A stretch of DNA of 64,000 nt. Source: Desulfuromonas soudanensis (GTDB taxonomy: Bacteria; Desulfobacterota; Desulfuromonadia; Desulfuromonadales; WTL). The notes under the pieces were generated by a model, which saw only the letters and a program-made list of their open reading frames with translations, was not told where the DNA came from and made no database searches. Position 1 is the first letter of the stretch; each line of letters begins with the position of its first letter. Location of the stretch: NCBI RefSeq assembly GCF_001278055.1, contig NZ_CP010802.1:434001-498000 (forward strand), written 5' to 3'. Shown in pieces: positions 17,064 through 25,660 of this stretch. The translations under genes and the position numbers were made by a program.

Positions 17064-18239
17064 CTAGAGAAGTTCGATGAGGACGGCCACGGCCTCGCCG
17101 CCGCCGATACAGAGGGTGGCGATGCCGTAGCGCTCCCGGCGCAGCTGCATCTCATGCAGCAACGTGGTCAGCAGACGGGCCCCGCTGGCGCCGACGGGGT
17201 GGCCGATGGCGCAGGCCCCGCCGTTGACGTTGACCCGCTCGGGGTCGAGGCCGAGCTGGCGGATGGCGATGAGCGGCACGGCCGCAAAGGCCTCGTTGAT
17301 TTCGAAGAGACCGACCTGATCCAGAGAGATCCCGCCTCTGGCGACGACCCGGCGGATCGCCTCGACGGGCGCCTCGCCGAAGAGCTCGGGAGCAAGGCTG
17401 TTGGTGGCCGCGGCGGCGATTTTCGCCAGGGGATTGAGGCCGTACTCCCGGACGGCATCGGTTCCGGCGAGGAGGGCGAGGGCGGCGCCGTCGTTGATGG
17501 TCGAGGCGTTGCCGGCGGTGAGGGTGCCGGTCTTGCTGAAGGCCGGACGCAGGGTCGAAAGTTTCTCCGGGTCCCCCCGGAACGGTTCCTCGTCGCGATC
17601 GACGGTGACCTCCCCCTTGCGGCCGCTCTTCACCACCGGGACGATTTCCCTCTCGAAGCGGCCGTCTACCACGGCGGCGCGGGCCCGCCGGTAGGAGCGG
17701 GCGGCAAAGGCATCCTGCTCCTGGCGGGTGAGGCCGTAGCCGGCGACCCAGGCTTCGGTGATCTCCCCCATGTGCCGCCCCGAGTCGGGGTCCTGCAGGG
17801 CGTCGTAGATCATCAGGTCGAGGATTTCGCCGTGCCCCATGCGCTGGCCGAAGCGGGCCTTTTGCAGGGCGTAGGGAGCAAGGGACATGCTCTCCATGCC
17901 GCCGGCCAGAGCCAGCTGCGACTCGCCGAGGCGGATGCCGTCGGCGGCGAGCATGATCGATTTGAGTCCGCTGCCGCAGACCTTGTTGATGGTCATGGCG
18001 TGAACCCTGTCGGGGAGTCCGGCCTGGCGCATCGCCTGGCGGGCCGGGGCCTGGCCGCTCCCGCCCTGCAGGACCTGGCCGAGAATCACCTCGTCGATCC
18101 GGTCGAAGGCAAAGGGCTGATCCTTGAGCAGGGCGCCGATCACCCCGGCGGCCAGGGTCGGTGCCGGCACATCGGCCAGGGCGCCGCCGAAGGAGCCGAA
18201 CGGGGTACGCAGAGCGTTTAACAAGAAAACTTCGGACAT
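17064..18239 (-). CDS. acetyl-CoA C-acetyltransferase (thiolase)
   Basis: 391 residues, the standard thiolase length. Catalytic Cys88 is in [10 protein letters not shown], the His in GHPVGASG and the second Cys in [10 protein letters not shown] close to the C-terminus. It cleaves acetoacetyl-CoA to two acetyl-CoA, or runs in reverse. It is first in the operon thiolase-SCOT-3HB dehydrogenase-regulator. GGAGG stands 5 bases before the ATG and a sigma-54 promoter lies about 45 bases upstream. Confidence 0.95.
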   Translation of the reverse strand: MSEVFLLNALRTPFGSFGGALADVPAPTLAAGVIGALLKDQPFAFDRIDEVILGQVLQGGSGQAPARQAMRQAGLPDRVHAMTINKVCGSGLKSIMLAADGIRLGESQLALAGGMESMSLAPYALQKARFGQRMGHGEILDLMIYDALQDPDSGRHMGEITEAWVAGYGLTRQEQDAFAARSYRRARAAVVDGRFEREIVPVVKSGRKGEVTVDRDEEPFRGDPEKLSTLRPAFSKTGTLTAGNASTINDGAALALLAGTDAVREYGLNPLAKIAAAATNSLAPELFGEAPVEAIRRVVARGGISLDQVGLFEINEAFAAVPLIAIRQLGLDPERVNVNGGACAIGHPVGASGARLLTTLLHEMQLRRERYGIATLCIGGGEAVAVLIELL

Positions 18240-18283
18240 AAGGGACCTCCGGCTTGCGGTGGGGAAAGATGGTAACTTATAAG

Positions 18284-18300
18284 AGCAAGGGTCGTTCCAA
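18284..18300 (-). promoter_or_regulatory. sigma-54 (-24/-12) promoter of the thiolase operon
   Basis: On the minus strand the sequence reads TTGGAACGACCCTTGCT. The GG at 18298-18297 and GC at 18286-18285 are separated by exactly 10 bases, and 5 of 5 bases of the -12 box TTGCT match. Only one base of TGGCACG differs. The start is predicted near 18273, 34 bases before the thiolase ATG. Confidence 0.75.
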
Positions 18301-18374
18301 TTGGGAAAGCTGTTTTAAAACTGCTGTTTAGTCGATTCTGGCTGCAAAGAGAAGTAGGGTTCTGACTTAATATC

Positions 18375-18477
18375 GAGTCAAACGGTTCCTGATTGGGAAA
18401 TAAAATGAAATAAAACAACAATATAGCTTCTGATTCAAAAAGAAGTCAAATTTGTCATGGTTGACTCAAACCGTTCC
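18375..18477. promoter_or_regulatory. two 15-base repeats, candidate enhancer sites for the sigma-54 activator
   Basis: GAGTCAAACGGTTCC (18375-18389) and GACTCAAACCGTTCC (18463-18477) are direct repeats that differ at two positions. Measured from the predicted start near 18273 they lie at about -102 to -116 and -190 to -204, the range usual for enhancer-binding proteins of sigma-54. The regulator encoded at the end of the operon is the obvious candidate to bind. Confidence 0.55.
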
Positions 18478-18633
18478 ACCTCTCTTCCTTGAAGCACAAT
18501 TCAGCCGATTTGCAAGGGATGCGGAACTTTTGCCGGCGATGTCCGGCTGGAGCGCAGGGGCGGATTGCACGGCCCGCCGCGGCGTAAGGGGGCTCTTTCG
18601 GGGGTCGGATGTGAAAATAACGGTTTTTTAGAC

Positions 18634-18662
18634 TTGACCTGAAAAGGGCAATTGGCTAGGAT
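18634..18662 (+). promoter_or_regulatory. sigma-70-type promoter of lutC-lutBA
   Basis: TTGACC (18634-18639), 17 bases, TAGGAT (18657-18662). The start is predicted near 18669. Confidence 0.7.
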
Positions 18663-18671
18663 ATCTCAAAA

Positions 18672-18686
18672 GTGGTAAGACCAATT
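18672..18686. promoter_or_regulatory. GntR/PdhR-LldR-type operator in front of lutC
   Basis: GTGGTAAGACCAATT carries the GGTAAGACC core of the PdhR/LldR operator. It begins 10 bases after the -10 element and covers the predicted start. It shares GGTAAG-CCAATT with the dctP site, which is placed the same way relative to its promoter. Confidence 0.7.
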
Positions 18687-18730
18687 GACAATAGGCGGAG
18701 GGCGGTGCCCTTCGTCGGAAGAGAGGTCCC

Positions 18731-19294
18731 ATGTCCCAGGACGCGTTACGACAGCAGTTTGTTCAGGTCGCCGGCAGAATCGGCGCCGAGGTGGTCGCCT
18801 TCTCCGATATCGCCGGAGCGGTCGCCTATATTGCCGAACGGGCCGGCGGCCCCCTCCTTCTCCCCCCCTTTGCCAGCAGCCAGCGGGAGGACTTGGGGGA
18901 GAAACTTCGCCTCGCCGGCTGCCAGGTGATCGAAGGGGATCTGCGCCCTCAGGCGGCCTCCGCCGCCGCCGGGGTTACCGGTGCCAACTTCGCCCTCGCC
19001 GACACCGGCAGCGTCGTTCTCGAGAGTACCGCCGAGGCGATCCGCCTCGCCACCACCCTCCCCGAGCGCCACTTCGTCCTTCTCGACCCGGCGACCATCG
19101 TCGCCGACGGCCTGGCCGCCGTGCCGATCCTGCGGCGCTTTCACCAGCTGGCGCCCCGTAATTACCTGGCTTATATCAGTGGTCCGAGTCGCACCGCCGA
19201 CATCGAGCGGGTTTTGACCATCGGCGTCCACGGCCCCTGCGAGCTGCACATCCTGCTCGTCGAAGGGATTTCCGGCGATTTCTTCGAGATGTAG
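18731..19294 (+). CDS. lutC: lactate utilisation protein C (LUD domain)
   Basis: 187 residues, cytoplasmic, one LUD/DUF162 domain. Family marks are TGANFALADTGSVVLESTAEAIRLATTLPERHFVLLDPATIVADGLAAV and the C-terminal ISGPSRTADIERVLTIGVHGP. LutC is one of three subunits of the iron-sulfur L-lactate dehydrogenase that makes pyruvate. The start follows GAAGAGAGG. The gene is separated from lutBA by 64 bases containing two 18-bp palindromic repeats. Confidence 0.92.
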   Translation: MSQDALRQQFVQVAGRIGAEVVAFSDIAGAVAYIAERAGGPLLLPPFASSQREDLGEKLRLAGCQVIEGDLRPQAASAAAGVTGANFALADTGSVVLESTAEAIRLATTLPERHFVLLDPATIVADGLAAVPILRRFHQLAPRNYLAYISGPSRTADIERVLTIGVHGPCELHILLVEGISGDFFEM

Positions 19295-19302
19295 GAATAA
19301 AG

Positions 19303-19338
19303 GATCCGACCGATCGGTCCGATCCGACCGATCGGTCC
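19303..19338. repeat. two tandem 18-bp palindromic repeats between lutC and lutBA
   Basis: GATCCGACCGATCGGTCC occurs twice in direct succession. Each copy contains the perfect 12-base palindrome GACCGATCGGTC, so the RNA can fold into two small hairpins or one larger one. The repeat begins 8 bases after the lutC stop and ends 20 bases before the lutBA ATG. Confidence 0.85.
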
Positions 19339-19358
19339 GATATTCAAGGGGAAACAAC

Positions 19359-21506
19359 ATGAACAAAGAGAGAAGCCGCAAATACAAGACCCGTGTCAGC
19401 GAGGCGATTGCCACCCCCCGCCTGCAGGACGCCCTGCACAAGTTCGGCGACGCCTTCGTCGTCTCGCGCCAGAACGCCTTTGCCGGTCTCGACTTCGAGG
19501 AACTGCGCACCGAAATCGCGGCGATGAAGGACGATGTCCGGCAAAATCGCCAGAGCTACCTCGCAGAGTTCATCGGCAAGGCCGAGGCGTCCGGCGCCAG
19601 AGTCCACCTGGCCCGCACCGCGGCCGAGGCCAACGACTACATCGCCGACCTTGCCGCAGCGCGGGGCGTGAAGCTTGCGGTGAAGAGCAAGAGCATGGCC
19701 AGCGAGGAGATCCATCTCAACAAGGCCCTCGAGAAGGCCGGGGTCAGGGCCCTGGAGACCGACCTCGGCGAGTGGATCATTCAGCTTGCCGGCCAGCGCC
19801 CCAGCCACATGGTCATGCCGGCCATCCACATGTTCAAGGAGGAGGTCGCCGAGCTCTTCTCCAAAGTCACCGGCCAAACGGAGGCCCCCGAGATCGGGCA
19901 CCTGGTCAAGGTCGCCCGCGCCCAGCTGCGCCAGGGGTATCTCGACGCCGACATGGGGATCTCCGGGGCCAACATCGCCGTCGCCGAGACCGGCGGCATC
20001 GCCCTGGTGACAAACGAGGGGAACGCCCGCCTCGTCTCGACCCTGCCGAAGATCCACGTCGTTCTGGTCGGAATCGAAAAGCTCGTTCCGACCCTCGAGG
20101 ACGCAGCCAAGGTGATCCGCGTCCTCCCCAAGAACGCCACCGGCCAGCTCCTCACCTCCTACGTCACCTGGATCCGCGGCGCCGTCCCCTGCGGCGAAGA
20201 GGAGAAGGAGCTGCACATCGTCCTCCTCGACAACGGCCGCAGCGCCCTCGCCGAATCCCCCCACTGCCAGGACGCCCTGCGCTGCATCCGCTGCGGCGCC
20301 TGCGCCAACGTCTGCCCGGTCTACCAGACCGTCGGCGGCCACGTCTTCGGCCACATCTACATCGGCGCCATCGGCATCATCCTCACCGCCTTTTTCCACG
20401 GCCTCGACGCCGCCGCCGAGATCGTCCGCGCCTGCATCGGCTGCCGCTCCTGCGTCGCCGTCTGCCCGAGCAAGATCGATCTCGAAAGTATCATCCTCCA
20501 CCTGCGGGAGACCGTCGGCGACGAAGAGGGGATCGGCGTCGGCAAGACGTTGGTCTTCAAGAAGGTGATGCGCAACCGGAAGCTCTTCCACTCGCTCATC
20601 CGCGCCGCCAGCCTCCTGCAGAAGCCGGTGACCCGAGGCGAGCGCACCATCCGCCATCTGCCGATGTTCTTCTCCTCCCTCACCGAGTGGCGCACCCTGC
20701 CGGCCATCGCCGCCAGGCCGCTGCGCGACGCCTTCGATGCCATCCCCCAGAAGGTTGAAAAGCCGCGCTACCGGGTCGCTCTCTTCGGTGGCTGCGCCAA
20801 CGACTTCCTCTATCCGGAACTCGGCGTCGACCTGGTCCGGGTCATGAACCACCTCGGCGTCGAGGTCTATTACCCGCAGAAGCAGAACTGCTGCGGCATC
20901 CCGGCGATCTATTCGGGGGACAAGGAAACCGCCGTGGAGCTCGCCGAACAGAACGTTTCGGCGATGCTCGAGGAAAACCCCGATTTTGTTCTCACCACCT
21001 GCCCGACCTGTTCCATGGCTCTGCAGCGCGACTTCGTCGACCACCTTCGGGACAACCCGGTGTGGGCGGAAAAAGCCGAGCGCCTCTCGGCCATCACCAT
21101 GGACGCCAGCAAATTCATTGTCGACGTTCTCGACGGCGCCGCTGCCTTTGCCGGCAAGGGGGAGCCACTGAAGGTCACCTATCACGACTCCTGCCATCTC
21201 AAACGCGGCGCCGGGGTCTGGGAGCAGCCGAGGGCCCTCCTCGCCGGCTCGGGGAGCGAGCTGGTGGAGATGGCCCACGCCGACCGCTGCTGCGGCTTCG
21301 GCGGCTCCTACTCCTTCACCAGCCACCCGGAGATCGCCCGCAGCATCCTTGCAGACAAGCTCAAGGACATCGAGGGGAGCGGCGCTGCCTGCGTCGCCAT
21401 GGACTGCCCCGGCTGCATGATGCAGATCCGCGGCGGCCTCGAGAAGAGCGGCGCCCCGGTGCGCGCCGCCCACACCATCTCCCTTCTGGCGGAAACCCTC
21501 GACTGA
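19359..21506 (+). CDS. fused LutB-LutA L-lactate dehydrogenase iron-sulfur protein
   Basis: 715 residues, against about 470 for LutB alone. The N-terminal half is LutB: a LUD domain with KLAVKSKSMASEEIHLNKALEKAG and GISGANIAVAETGGIALVTNEGN, then two [4Fe-4S] motifs, CIRCGACANVCPVY (about 308) and CIGCRSCVAVCPSK (about 359). From about residue 470 the chain continues as LutA, with two CCG domains: NCCGIPAIYSGDKETA and, near the end, YHDSCHLKRGAG with RCCGFGGSYSF. With LutC it oxidises L-lactate to pyruvate and passes electrons to the quinone pool. I recall similar LutA/B fusions in sulfate reducers. A terminator follows at once. Confidence 0.93.
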   Translation: MNKERSRKYKTRVSEAIATPRLQDALHKFGDAFVVSRQNAFAGLDFEELRTEIAAMKDDVRQNRQSYLAEFIGKAEASGARVHLARTAAEANDYIADLAAARGVKLAVKSKSMASEEIHLNKALEKAGVRALETDLGEWIIQLAGQRPSHMVMPAIHMFKEEVAELFSKVTGQTEAPEIGHLVKVARAQLRQGYLDADMGISGANIAVAETGGIALVTNEGNARLVSTLPKIHVVLVGIEKLVPTLEDAAKVIRVLPKNATGQLLTSYVTWIRGAVPCGEEEKELHIVLLDNGRSALAESPHCQDALRCIRCGACANVCPVYQTVGGHVFGHIYIGAIGIILTAFFHGLDAAAEIVRACIGCRSCVAVCPSKIDLESIILHLRETVGDEEGIGVGKTLVFKKVMRNRKLFHSLIRAASLLQKPVTRGERTIRHLPMFFSSLTEWRTLPAIAARPLRDAFDAIPQKVEKPRYRVALFGGCANDFLYPELGVDLVRVMNHLGVEVYYPQKQNCCGIPAIYSGDKETAVELAEQNVSAMLEENPDFVLTTCPTCSMALQRDFVDHLRDNPVWAEKAERLSAITMDASKFIVDVLDGAAAFAGKGEPLKVTYHDSCHLKRGAGVWEQPRALLAGSGSELVEMAHADRCCGFGGSYSFTSHPEIARSILADKLKDIEGSGAACVAMDCPGCMMQIRGGLEKSGAPVRAAHTISLLAETLD

Positions 21507-21533
21507 GGCCTTTTTCGCCCAATTTCTCCTTTG

Positions 21534-21562
21534 CCCCGGCCGCCGTGCCGGGGTGTTTTTTT
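21534..21562 (+). terminator. intrinsic terminator of lutC-lutBA
   Basis: CCCCGGC (21534-21540) pairs with GCCGGGG (21547-21553) across a 6-base loop, followed by TG and seven T. Confidence 0.88.
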
Positions 21563-21708
21563 GCCTGCGACAAGGAAAACATTCGCGCTTTTTTGACCGC
21601 CGGGTTAACCGCCCTCTCCCCTGAAACAGTTCCGCGTGCCTGCAAATAAATGCGGACATTCAGATACTTGGAATGATTCGTCCTCCCGACGAAAGAGACA
21701 ATTTCTTC

Positions 21709-21738
21709 TTGACTGGCCGATGGCATTCGGCCTATCGT
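21709..21738 (+). promoter_or_regulatory. promoter of the first GEMM riboswitch, with a dyad in its spacer
   Basis: TTGACT (21709-21714) and TATCGT (21733-21738) are 18 bases apart. The spacer is itself an inverted repeat, GGCCGA and TCGGCC around 6 bases, which may be a repressor site. The start is predicted near 21745, directly before the aptamer. Confidence 0.55.
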
Positions 21739-21746
21739 AAAATCCG

Positions 21747-21841
21747 ATCATTCACGAACAGGCAAACCTGGAGCGATCCAGGGACGCAAAGCCACGGGCC
21801 CCACGAGGGCAGCCGAGCCGTCGAAGAGAGGTCTTAATGAT
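21747..21841 (+). promoter_or_regulatory. GEMM-I cyclic dinucleotide riboswitch (copy 1)
   Basis: The class hallmarks are all present: GGCAAACC at 21761-21768, a P2 stem CCTGGA/TCCAGG closed by the GNRA tetraloop GCGA, GGGACGCAAAGCCACGGG at 21781-21798, and the 3' GCAGCCGAGCCGTC. Closing bases ATCATT (21747-21752) can pair with AATGAT (21836-21841). An intrinsic terminator follows 13 bases later, so it is a transcriptional switch. GEMM-I RNAs bind c-di-GMP, or 3',3'-cGAMP in a Geobacter subtype. It controls the binding protein at 21976 and possibly the chemoreceptor behind it. Confidence 0.93.
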
Positions 21842-21853
21842 TCCATTTATTAA

Positions 21854-21887
21854 GAGTCCGCCTCTGGCTTTGGGGCGGGCTCTTTTT
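21854..21887 (+). terminator. terminator of riboswitch copy 1
   Basis: GAGTCCGCC (21854-21862) pairs with GGCGGGCTC (21874-21882), including one T-G pair, followed by five T. It lies between the aptamer and the gene it controls. Confidence 0.88.
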
Positions 21888-21975
21888 GTATTCGACAGAC
21901 CCTGGGGCTTCAATTGTGCCAGCTTCGCCGCAACATCGGTTGGCAAGGTCACATCACTCAAACGGAGGAGAGACG

Positions 21976-22782
21976 ATGAAAAAAACGATCATCACCCTGT
22001 TGGCGACCCTGTTTTTATTTGCTGCGGTACAGCCGTTGTTGGCGGCCGACGCCATTACCTGCTGGTTCCCGCCGGACTGGAAAACCAAGGCCCCTCAGGC
22101 CCAGGAAATCACCAAGGCGCTCTCGGAAAAATCCGGAGTTTCGATCCGCCCGCGCATCGCCAAGAGTTATCCGGAAATCCTAGCGGCCTTCGATTCCAAG
22201 GATCAGAGCCTGGTCTACGTCGGCTCCTTCGTCCAGGCGATCATTGCCGCCCGGGGGATCGGCACCCCCCTGGCGCAGAACGTCAACGGCAAGGAGTTCT
22301 ATTCCGGCATTCTCATTCTTCCCCAGGACGCCGATCCCGGGGAGATTCTCGAAAATTCCCCGGAGAAAATCGCTTTTGCCCTGGGGGCTTCTTCCGGCGA
22401 GTCGAGTGCCATGGCCGCCACCGGCGGCCGGGCGGCACTCGGCGTGGCCAATCACGGCGCGGCCGTCGGTGCCGTCAAGGCCGGACGCGCCAGCGCCGCG
22501 GTGGTCAAAAACTGGTGGTGGGAGGCGAACAAGAACGATTACCCGGGATTGGTTTCTTACGAAATCCCCGGCATCTCGCTGGCCAAGAATCCCGACAATG
22601 TTCTCACCGCCTCCAAGGCGGTTCCCGAGGGGATCCGGAAAAAGATCAGGGAAGCGGCCATCATGTCGAGTTCCGCCTTCGGGTCGGGAGCGAACATGCG
22701 CCTCTTCGAAGAGGGTCAGCTCATCTTTTCCATCGAGCTCATGAAAAAAGGGAAGATTGATCCGAAGACCTACAGCTGGTAA
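21976..22782 (+). CDS. PhnD-like periplasmic substrate-binding protein (orphan)
   Basis: 268 residues. The start at 21976 has CGGAGGAGAG upstream and a signal peptide directly behind it (cut near PLLAAD). The fold is that of the phosphate/phosphite/phosphonate-type binding proteins: a first lobe with [44 protein letters not shown], a hinge [15 protein letters not shown], and a second lobe with [26 protein letters not shown]. No ABC permease or ATPase gene is nearby, while a chemoreceptor gene follows 83 bases later. It may serve sensing rather than import. Expression is predicted to depend on the GEMM riboswitch. The ligand is unknown. Confidence 0.8.
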   Translation: MKKTIITLLATLFLFAAVQPLLAADAITCWFPPDWKTKAPQAQEITKALSEKSGVSIRPRIAKSYPEILAAFDSKDQSLVYVGSFVQAIIAARGIGTPLAQNVNGKEFYSGILILPQDADPGEILENSPEKIAFALGASSGESSAMAATGGRAALGVANHGAAVGAVKAGRASAAVVKNWWWEANKNDYPGLVSYEIPGISLAKNPDNVLTASKAVPEGIRKKIREAAIMSSSAFGSGANMRLFEEGQLIFSIELMKKGKIDPKTYSW

Positions 22783-22784
22783 AA

Positions 22785-22827
22785 AATTTCCCCCCTTTTC
22801 CCGGATCCCGGGAGAAGGGGGGAAATT
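22785..22827. repeat. 20-bp inverted repeat between the binding protein and the chemoreceptor
   Basis: AATTTCCCCCCTTTTCCCGG (22785-22804) pairs with 22808-22827 almost perfectly (one T-G pair). On the plus strand no T run follows, so transcription may continue; on the minus strand a T run does follow. It may stabilise the upstream mRNA or act as a partial attenuator. Confidence 0.75.
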
Positions 22828-22865
22828 GTTCCATCGAATCTGGGCAAAACGATAAGGAGGTCGCC

Positions 22866-24767
22866 ATGGGAATACTGAAAAAGCTGTTGTTGATGATTAC
22901 CGGGACCCTCCTCGTCGCCTTTGTTGCCATTGCCCTCTACTCGGTGGTCGGCATCGAGAAAAGCAACACCCGGATCGTCAGCGGAGTGACCGGCTCTCTC
23001 GAGAAGGCCAATTTCTCTACCATCGAGATGCTCAACAGCAACTTCGCCCATGTCGAGGAGGAGCTGCAAACCGCAAGCCTTGCTTCGCGGCAAATTATCC
23101 TCGACCTCTATGATGTGTCGTTCAATACCCTTTTGCGGGCCATCGGCAATCAGATCCTGCCGAATATCGAAAGTTTCGATTTTGATACGCCGGCCCTGGC
23201 GATCGAGAAGGTTCTGGCCGAAAACCCGGTCGTGACCTGGATGCGTTACACCGTCAGCGAGAATCCGGCCGAGGGGGACATCTTTTCCTTCGGCGAATTT
23301 GCAGAGAGCGCGGATCGCAAACATTACATGAAGGAATTTCGTTCCGATTTCGCCTATCTGAAACTGGAGATGCAGGTCAGTCTGGCCGGAATGGAGGCTC
23401 TGAACCGGGTGGATGCCATTTTCACCAATATCAACGAGGCCAACGGCTCCCTGGTCATCGACCTGATCAACGACAGCCAGGACACCCTGTTTGCCGCCGG
23501 GGAAGAAGCCGAGACGGTCGGAAGGCGGGGTCAGATCGAGCTGACGACCGGCATCGTTGTGGCTCTGGGGATCGTCCTTTTGGCCGTCTGCCTGGTTCTG
23601 GGATTTGCTATCCACAGGTCGATCAACCGGCCGATGAATCGGGCCGTGACCATGATCCGGGAACTGGAGCTGGGACATCTCGACCACCGGCTCAATATGA
23701 AGAGCAAAGACGAAATCGGGCAGATGTCACGGGCGATGGACCGGTTTGCCGACAATTTGCAGGGGGAGGTCGTCGCCGCCCTGACGCGGCTTGCCGACGG
23801 AGACCTGACCTTTGCCATTCAGCCCAGGGACGAAAGGGACGGCATACGGGGAGCCCTGAAAAAGGTTCGCGGGGACCTGATGATCCTCATCGACGGCATC
23901 CGTCAGGCCGGCAACAATGTCATGGTCGGCAGCCAGGCGCTCAGCGCCAGTTCGCAGCAGATGTCCATGGGGGCGGCGGACCAGGCGTCGGCGGCCGAGG
24001 AAGCCTCTTCCTCCATCGAGGAGATGGCGGCCAATATCCGCCAGAATGCCGACAATGCCCTGGAGACGGAAAAAATTGCCGTCAAGGCTGCCCGCGACGC
24101 CGAGGACGGTGGCGAGGCGGTGCAGGGGACGGTTTTGGCCATGAAGGATATCGCCCAAAAGATCGGCATCATCGAGGAGATTGCCCGGCAGACCAACCTT
24201 CTGGCCCTCAATGCGGCCATCGAGGCGGCCCGGGCCGGAGAGCACGGCAAAGGGTTTGCCGTTGTCGCCTCCGAGGTGCGCAAACTCGCCGAACGGAGCC
24301 AACTCGCCGCCGCCGAAATCAGCAAATTGTCAGCGTCGAGTGTCGCCGTCGCCGAGAAGGCCGGCTCTATGCTGCAGGTGATCGTCCCCGATATCCGGCG
24401 CACGGCCGAACTGGTGCAGGAAATCTCCGCCGCCAGCCGAGAGCAGGACCTCGGCGCCACGCAGATCAGTCAGGCGATCCAGCGCCTCGACCAGATCATC
24501 CAGCAGAATGCCTCGGCCTCGGAAGAGATCGCCTCGACCGCCGAGGAACTCTCCGGGCAGGCGGACCAGCTGCAGCAGCTGATGGCTGATTTCAAGCTCG
24601 ATGACGGGTTGAGCGCGGAATTCGGGGCGAAGGCGGTCACAATGGGTTCCAGGCCGGGGGAGGGTCGAGAGAAGAGGGCTCTTCTCCCCGGTGGCAATAG
24701 GGGCGAGCCAAAGTCCGATGAATTCAGGAACGACGATCGCTTCGATTCGAAATTCGAGACGTACTGA
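22866..24767 (+). CDS. methyl-accepting chemotaxis protein
   Basis: 633 residues. A first membrane helix (about 7-29), a 200-residue helical ligand domain, a second membrane helix (about 238-262), HAMP ([26 protein letters not shown]) with a second HAMP-like stretch ([19 protein letters not shown]), then the signalling coiled coil. Its tip is [41 protein letters not shown], nearly invariant in the family and the contact for CheA/CheW. There is no NWETF-type tail for CheR. AAGGAGG precedes the start. It follows the PhnD-like protein and could receive its signal from it, as ribose or maltose receptors do. Confidence 0.95.
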   Translation: MGILKKLLLMITGTLLVAFVAIALYSVVGIEKSNTRIVSGVTGSLEKANFSTIEMLNSNFAHVEEELQTASLASRQIILDLYDVSFNTLLRAIGNQILPNIESFDFDTPALAIEKVLAENPVVTWMRYTVSENPAEGDIFSFGEFAESADRKHYMKEFRSDFAYLKLEMQVSLAGMEALNRVDAIFTNINEANGSLVIDLINDSQDTLFAAGEEAETVGRRGQIELTTGIVVALGIVLLAVCLVLGFAIHRSINRPMNRAVTMIRELELGHLDHRLNMKSKDEIGQMSRAMDRFADNLQGEVVAALTRLADGDLTFAIQPRDERDGIRGALKKVRGDLMILIDGIRQAGNNVMVGSQALSASSQQMSMGAADQASAAEEASSSIEEMAANIRQNADNALETEKIAVKAARDAEDGGEAVQGTVLAMKDIAQKIGIIEEIARQTNLLALNAAIEAARAGEHGKGFAVVASEVRKLAERSQLAAAEISKLSASSVAVAEKAGSMLQVIVPDIRRTAELVQEISAASREQDLGATQISQAIQRLDQIIQQNASASEEIASTAEELSGQADQLQQLMADFKLDDGLSAEFGAKAVTMGSRPGEGREKRALLPGGNRGEPKSDEFRNDDRFDSKFETY

Positions 24768-24830
24768 TTCGGGAGGTCCTGAAGAGGAAATCGTCCCTGC
24801 CCGGGGAAGACCCGCTCGGCACGACTACTG

Positions 24831-24859
24831 AACTCCTGCCCCAGGGCAGGAGTTTTTTT
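24831..24859 (+). terminator. intrinsic terminator after the chemoreceptor gene
   Basis: AACTCCTGCC (24831-24840) pairs with GGCAGGAGTT (24845-24854) across 4 bases, followed by a T run. It ends the riboswitch-controlled unit. Confidence 0.9.
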
Positions 24860-24991
24860 GTCCGGCACAGGGGTTTTCCCGTCAAAAAAGGACTGACAGG
24901 GGGCGAATGATAGGATAATGTCAGTGAAAATTTTAATATCTTATTTCCTGGTCGGTTGCAGGTGATGGCCGATGAGACAAGGAGAGCGATC

Positions 24992-25570
24992 ATGAAGGGA
25001 AAACGGATCGTTGGCGGGATGGTGGTCGCCGCCCTGCTGTTGGGGACGGGGAGCCTGGCCCTGGCCATGCGCTGCGGCAACAAGGTGGTGTCGATCGGCG
25101 ACAGCAAGGGGGAGGTGGCCGCCAAGTGTGGGGAACCGACCTTCTCGGAGGTCGTTGCCGCCGTGACCGAAAGGTCGGCCGGGGAGGGGGTCGTCGGGGA
25201 AATCACCGAAACGATCGAGCACTGGAGCTATCGTCAGGGATCGGGATCGCTGCTGAAGACCCTTTTCTTTCGCGGCGACCGCCTGGAGCGGATCGAGGAC
25301 GGGGATCGGATCGAGGGTCCCGGTGCTCTCCGGACACCGACCTTCTTTCCGGAGCCCGGCGCCACCCAGGCGGAGATTCTGCAGCAATACGGCGAGCCCC
25401 TGCGCCGCGACCTGGTTGGCATCACCCGCCAGGAGTCCGCAGGCGGTGCGAAGGTCCGGGAGGAGAAGGTGGAGCGGTGGACCTATGATCTCGGGCCGGG
25501 GAGGTTTTTCAAACTCCTGACCTTCGAAGGGGGACTGCTGGTCCGGGTGGAGGATGGCGAGCGCCGCTAG
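24992..25570 (+). CDS. DUF2845 domain secreted protein
   Basis: 192 residues. The ATG at 24992 is preferred over earlier codons in frame since AAGGAGAG precedes it and a signal peptide follows (cut near LALAM). The mature start MRCGNKVVSIGDSKGEVAAKCGEP is the DUF2845 signature. A similar pattern returns in the second half (PGATQAEILQQYGEPLRRD, then the ERWTYDLGPGRFFKLLTFEGG block echoing EHWSYRQGSGSLLKTLFFRGD), so the protein is an internal duplication. Function unknown; periplasmic. The next gene follows by 90 bases. Confidence 0.85.
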   Translation: MKGKRIVGGMVVAALLLGTGSLALAMRCGNKVVSIGDSKGEVAAKCGEPTFSEVVAAVTERSAGEGVVGEITETIEHWSYRQGSGSLLKTLFFRGDRLERIEDGDRIEGPGALRTPTFFPEPGATQAEILQQYGEPLRRDLVGITRQESAGGAKVREEKVERWTYDLGPGRFFKLLTFEGGLLVRVEDGERR

Positions 25571-25660
25571 GCGCTTTCGAGGTTTTCATCCCCCGGGGGA
25601 TGTGGCATCATAGGGGGATTGCATGATCCCTTATACCGGACCGTCCTCCGAGGAGTCTCC

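Larger units (their letters stand above)
18240..18630. other. control region between the divergent thiolase and lutC operons
   Basis: No gene is seen. The region holds the sigma-54 promoter of the thiolase operon (18284-18300), two copies of a 15-base motif (18375-18389 and 18463-18477), an AT-rich middle suited to DNA bending, and on the right the lutC promoter with its operator, listed separately. About 18530-18600 is GC-rich and shows nothing I can name. Confidence 0.6.
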
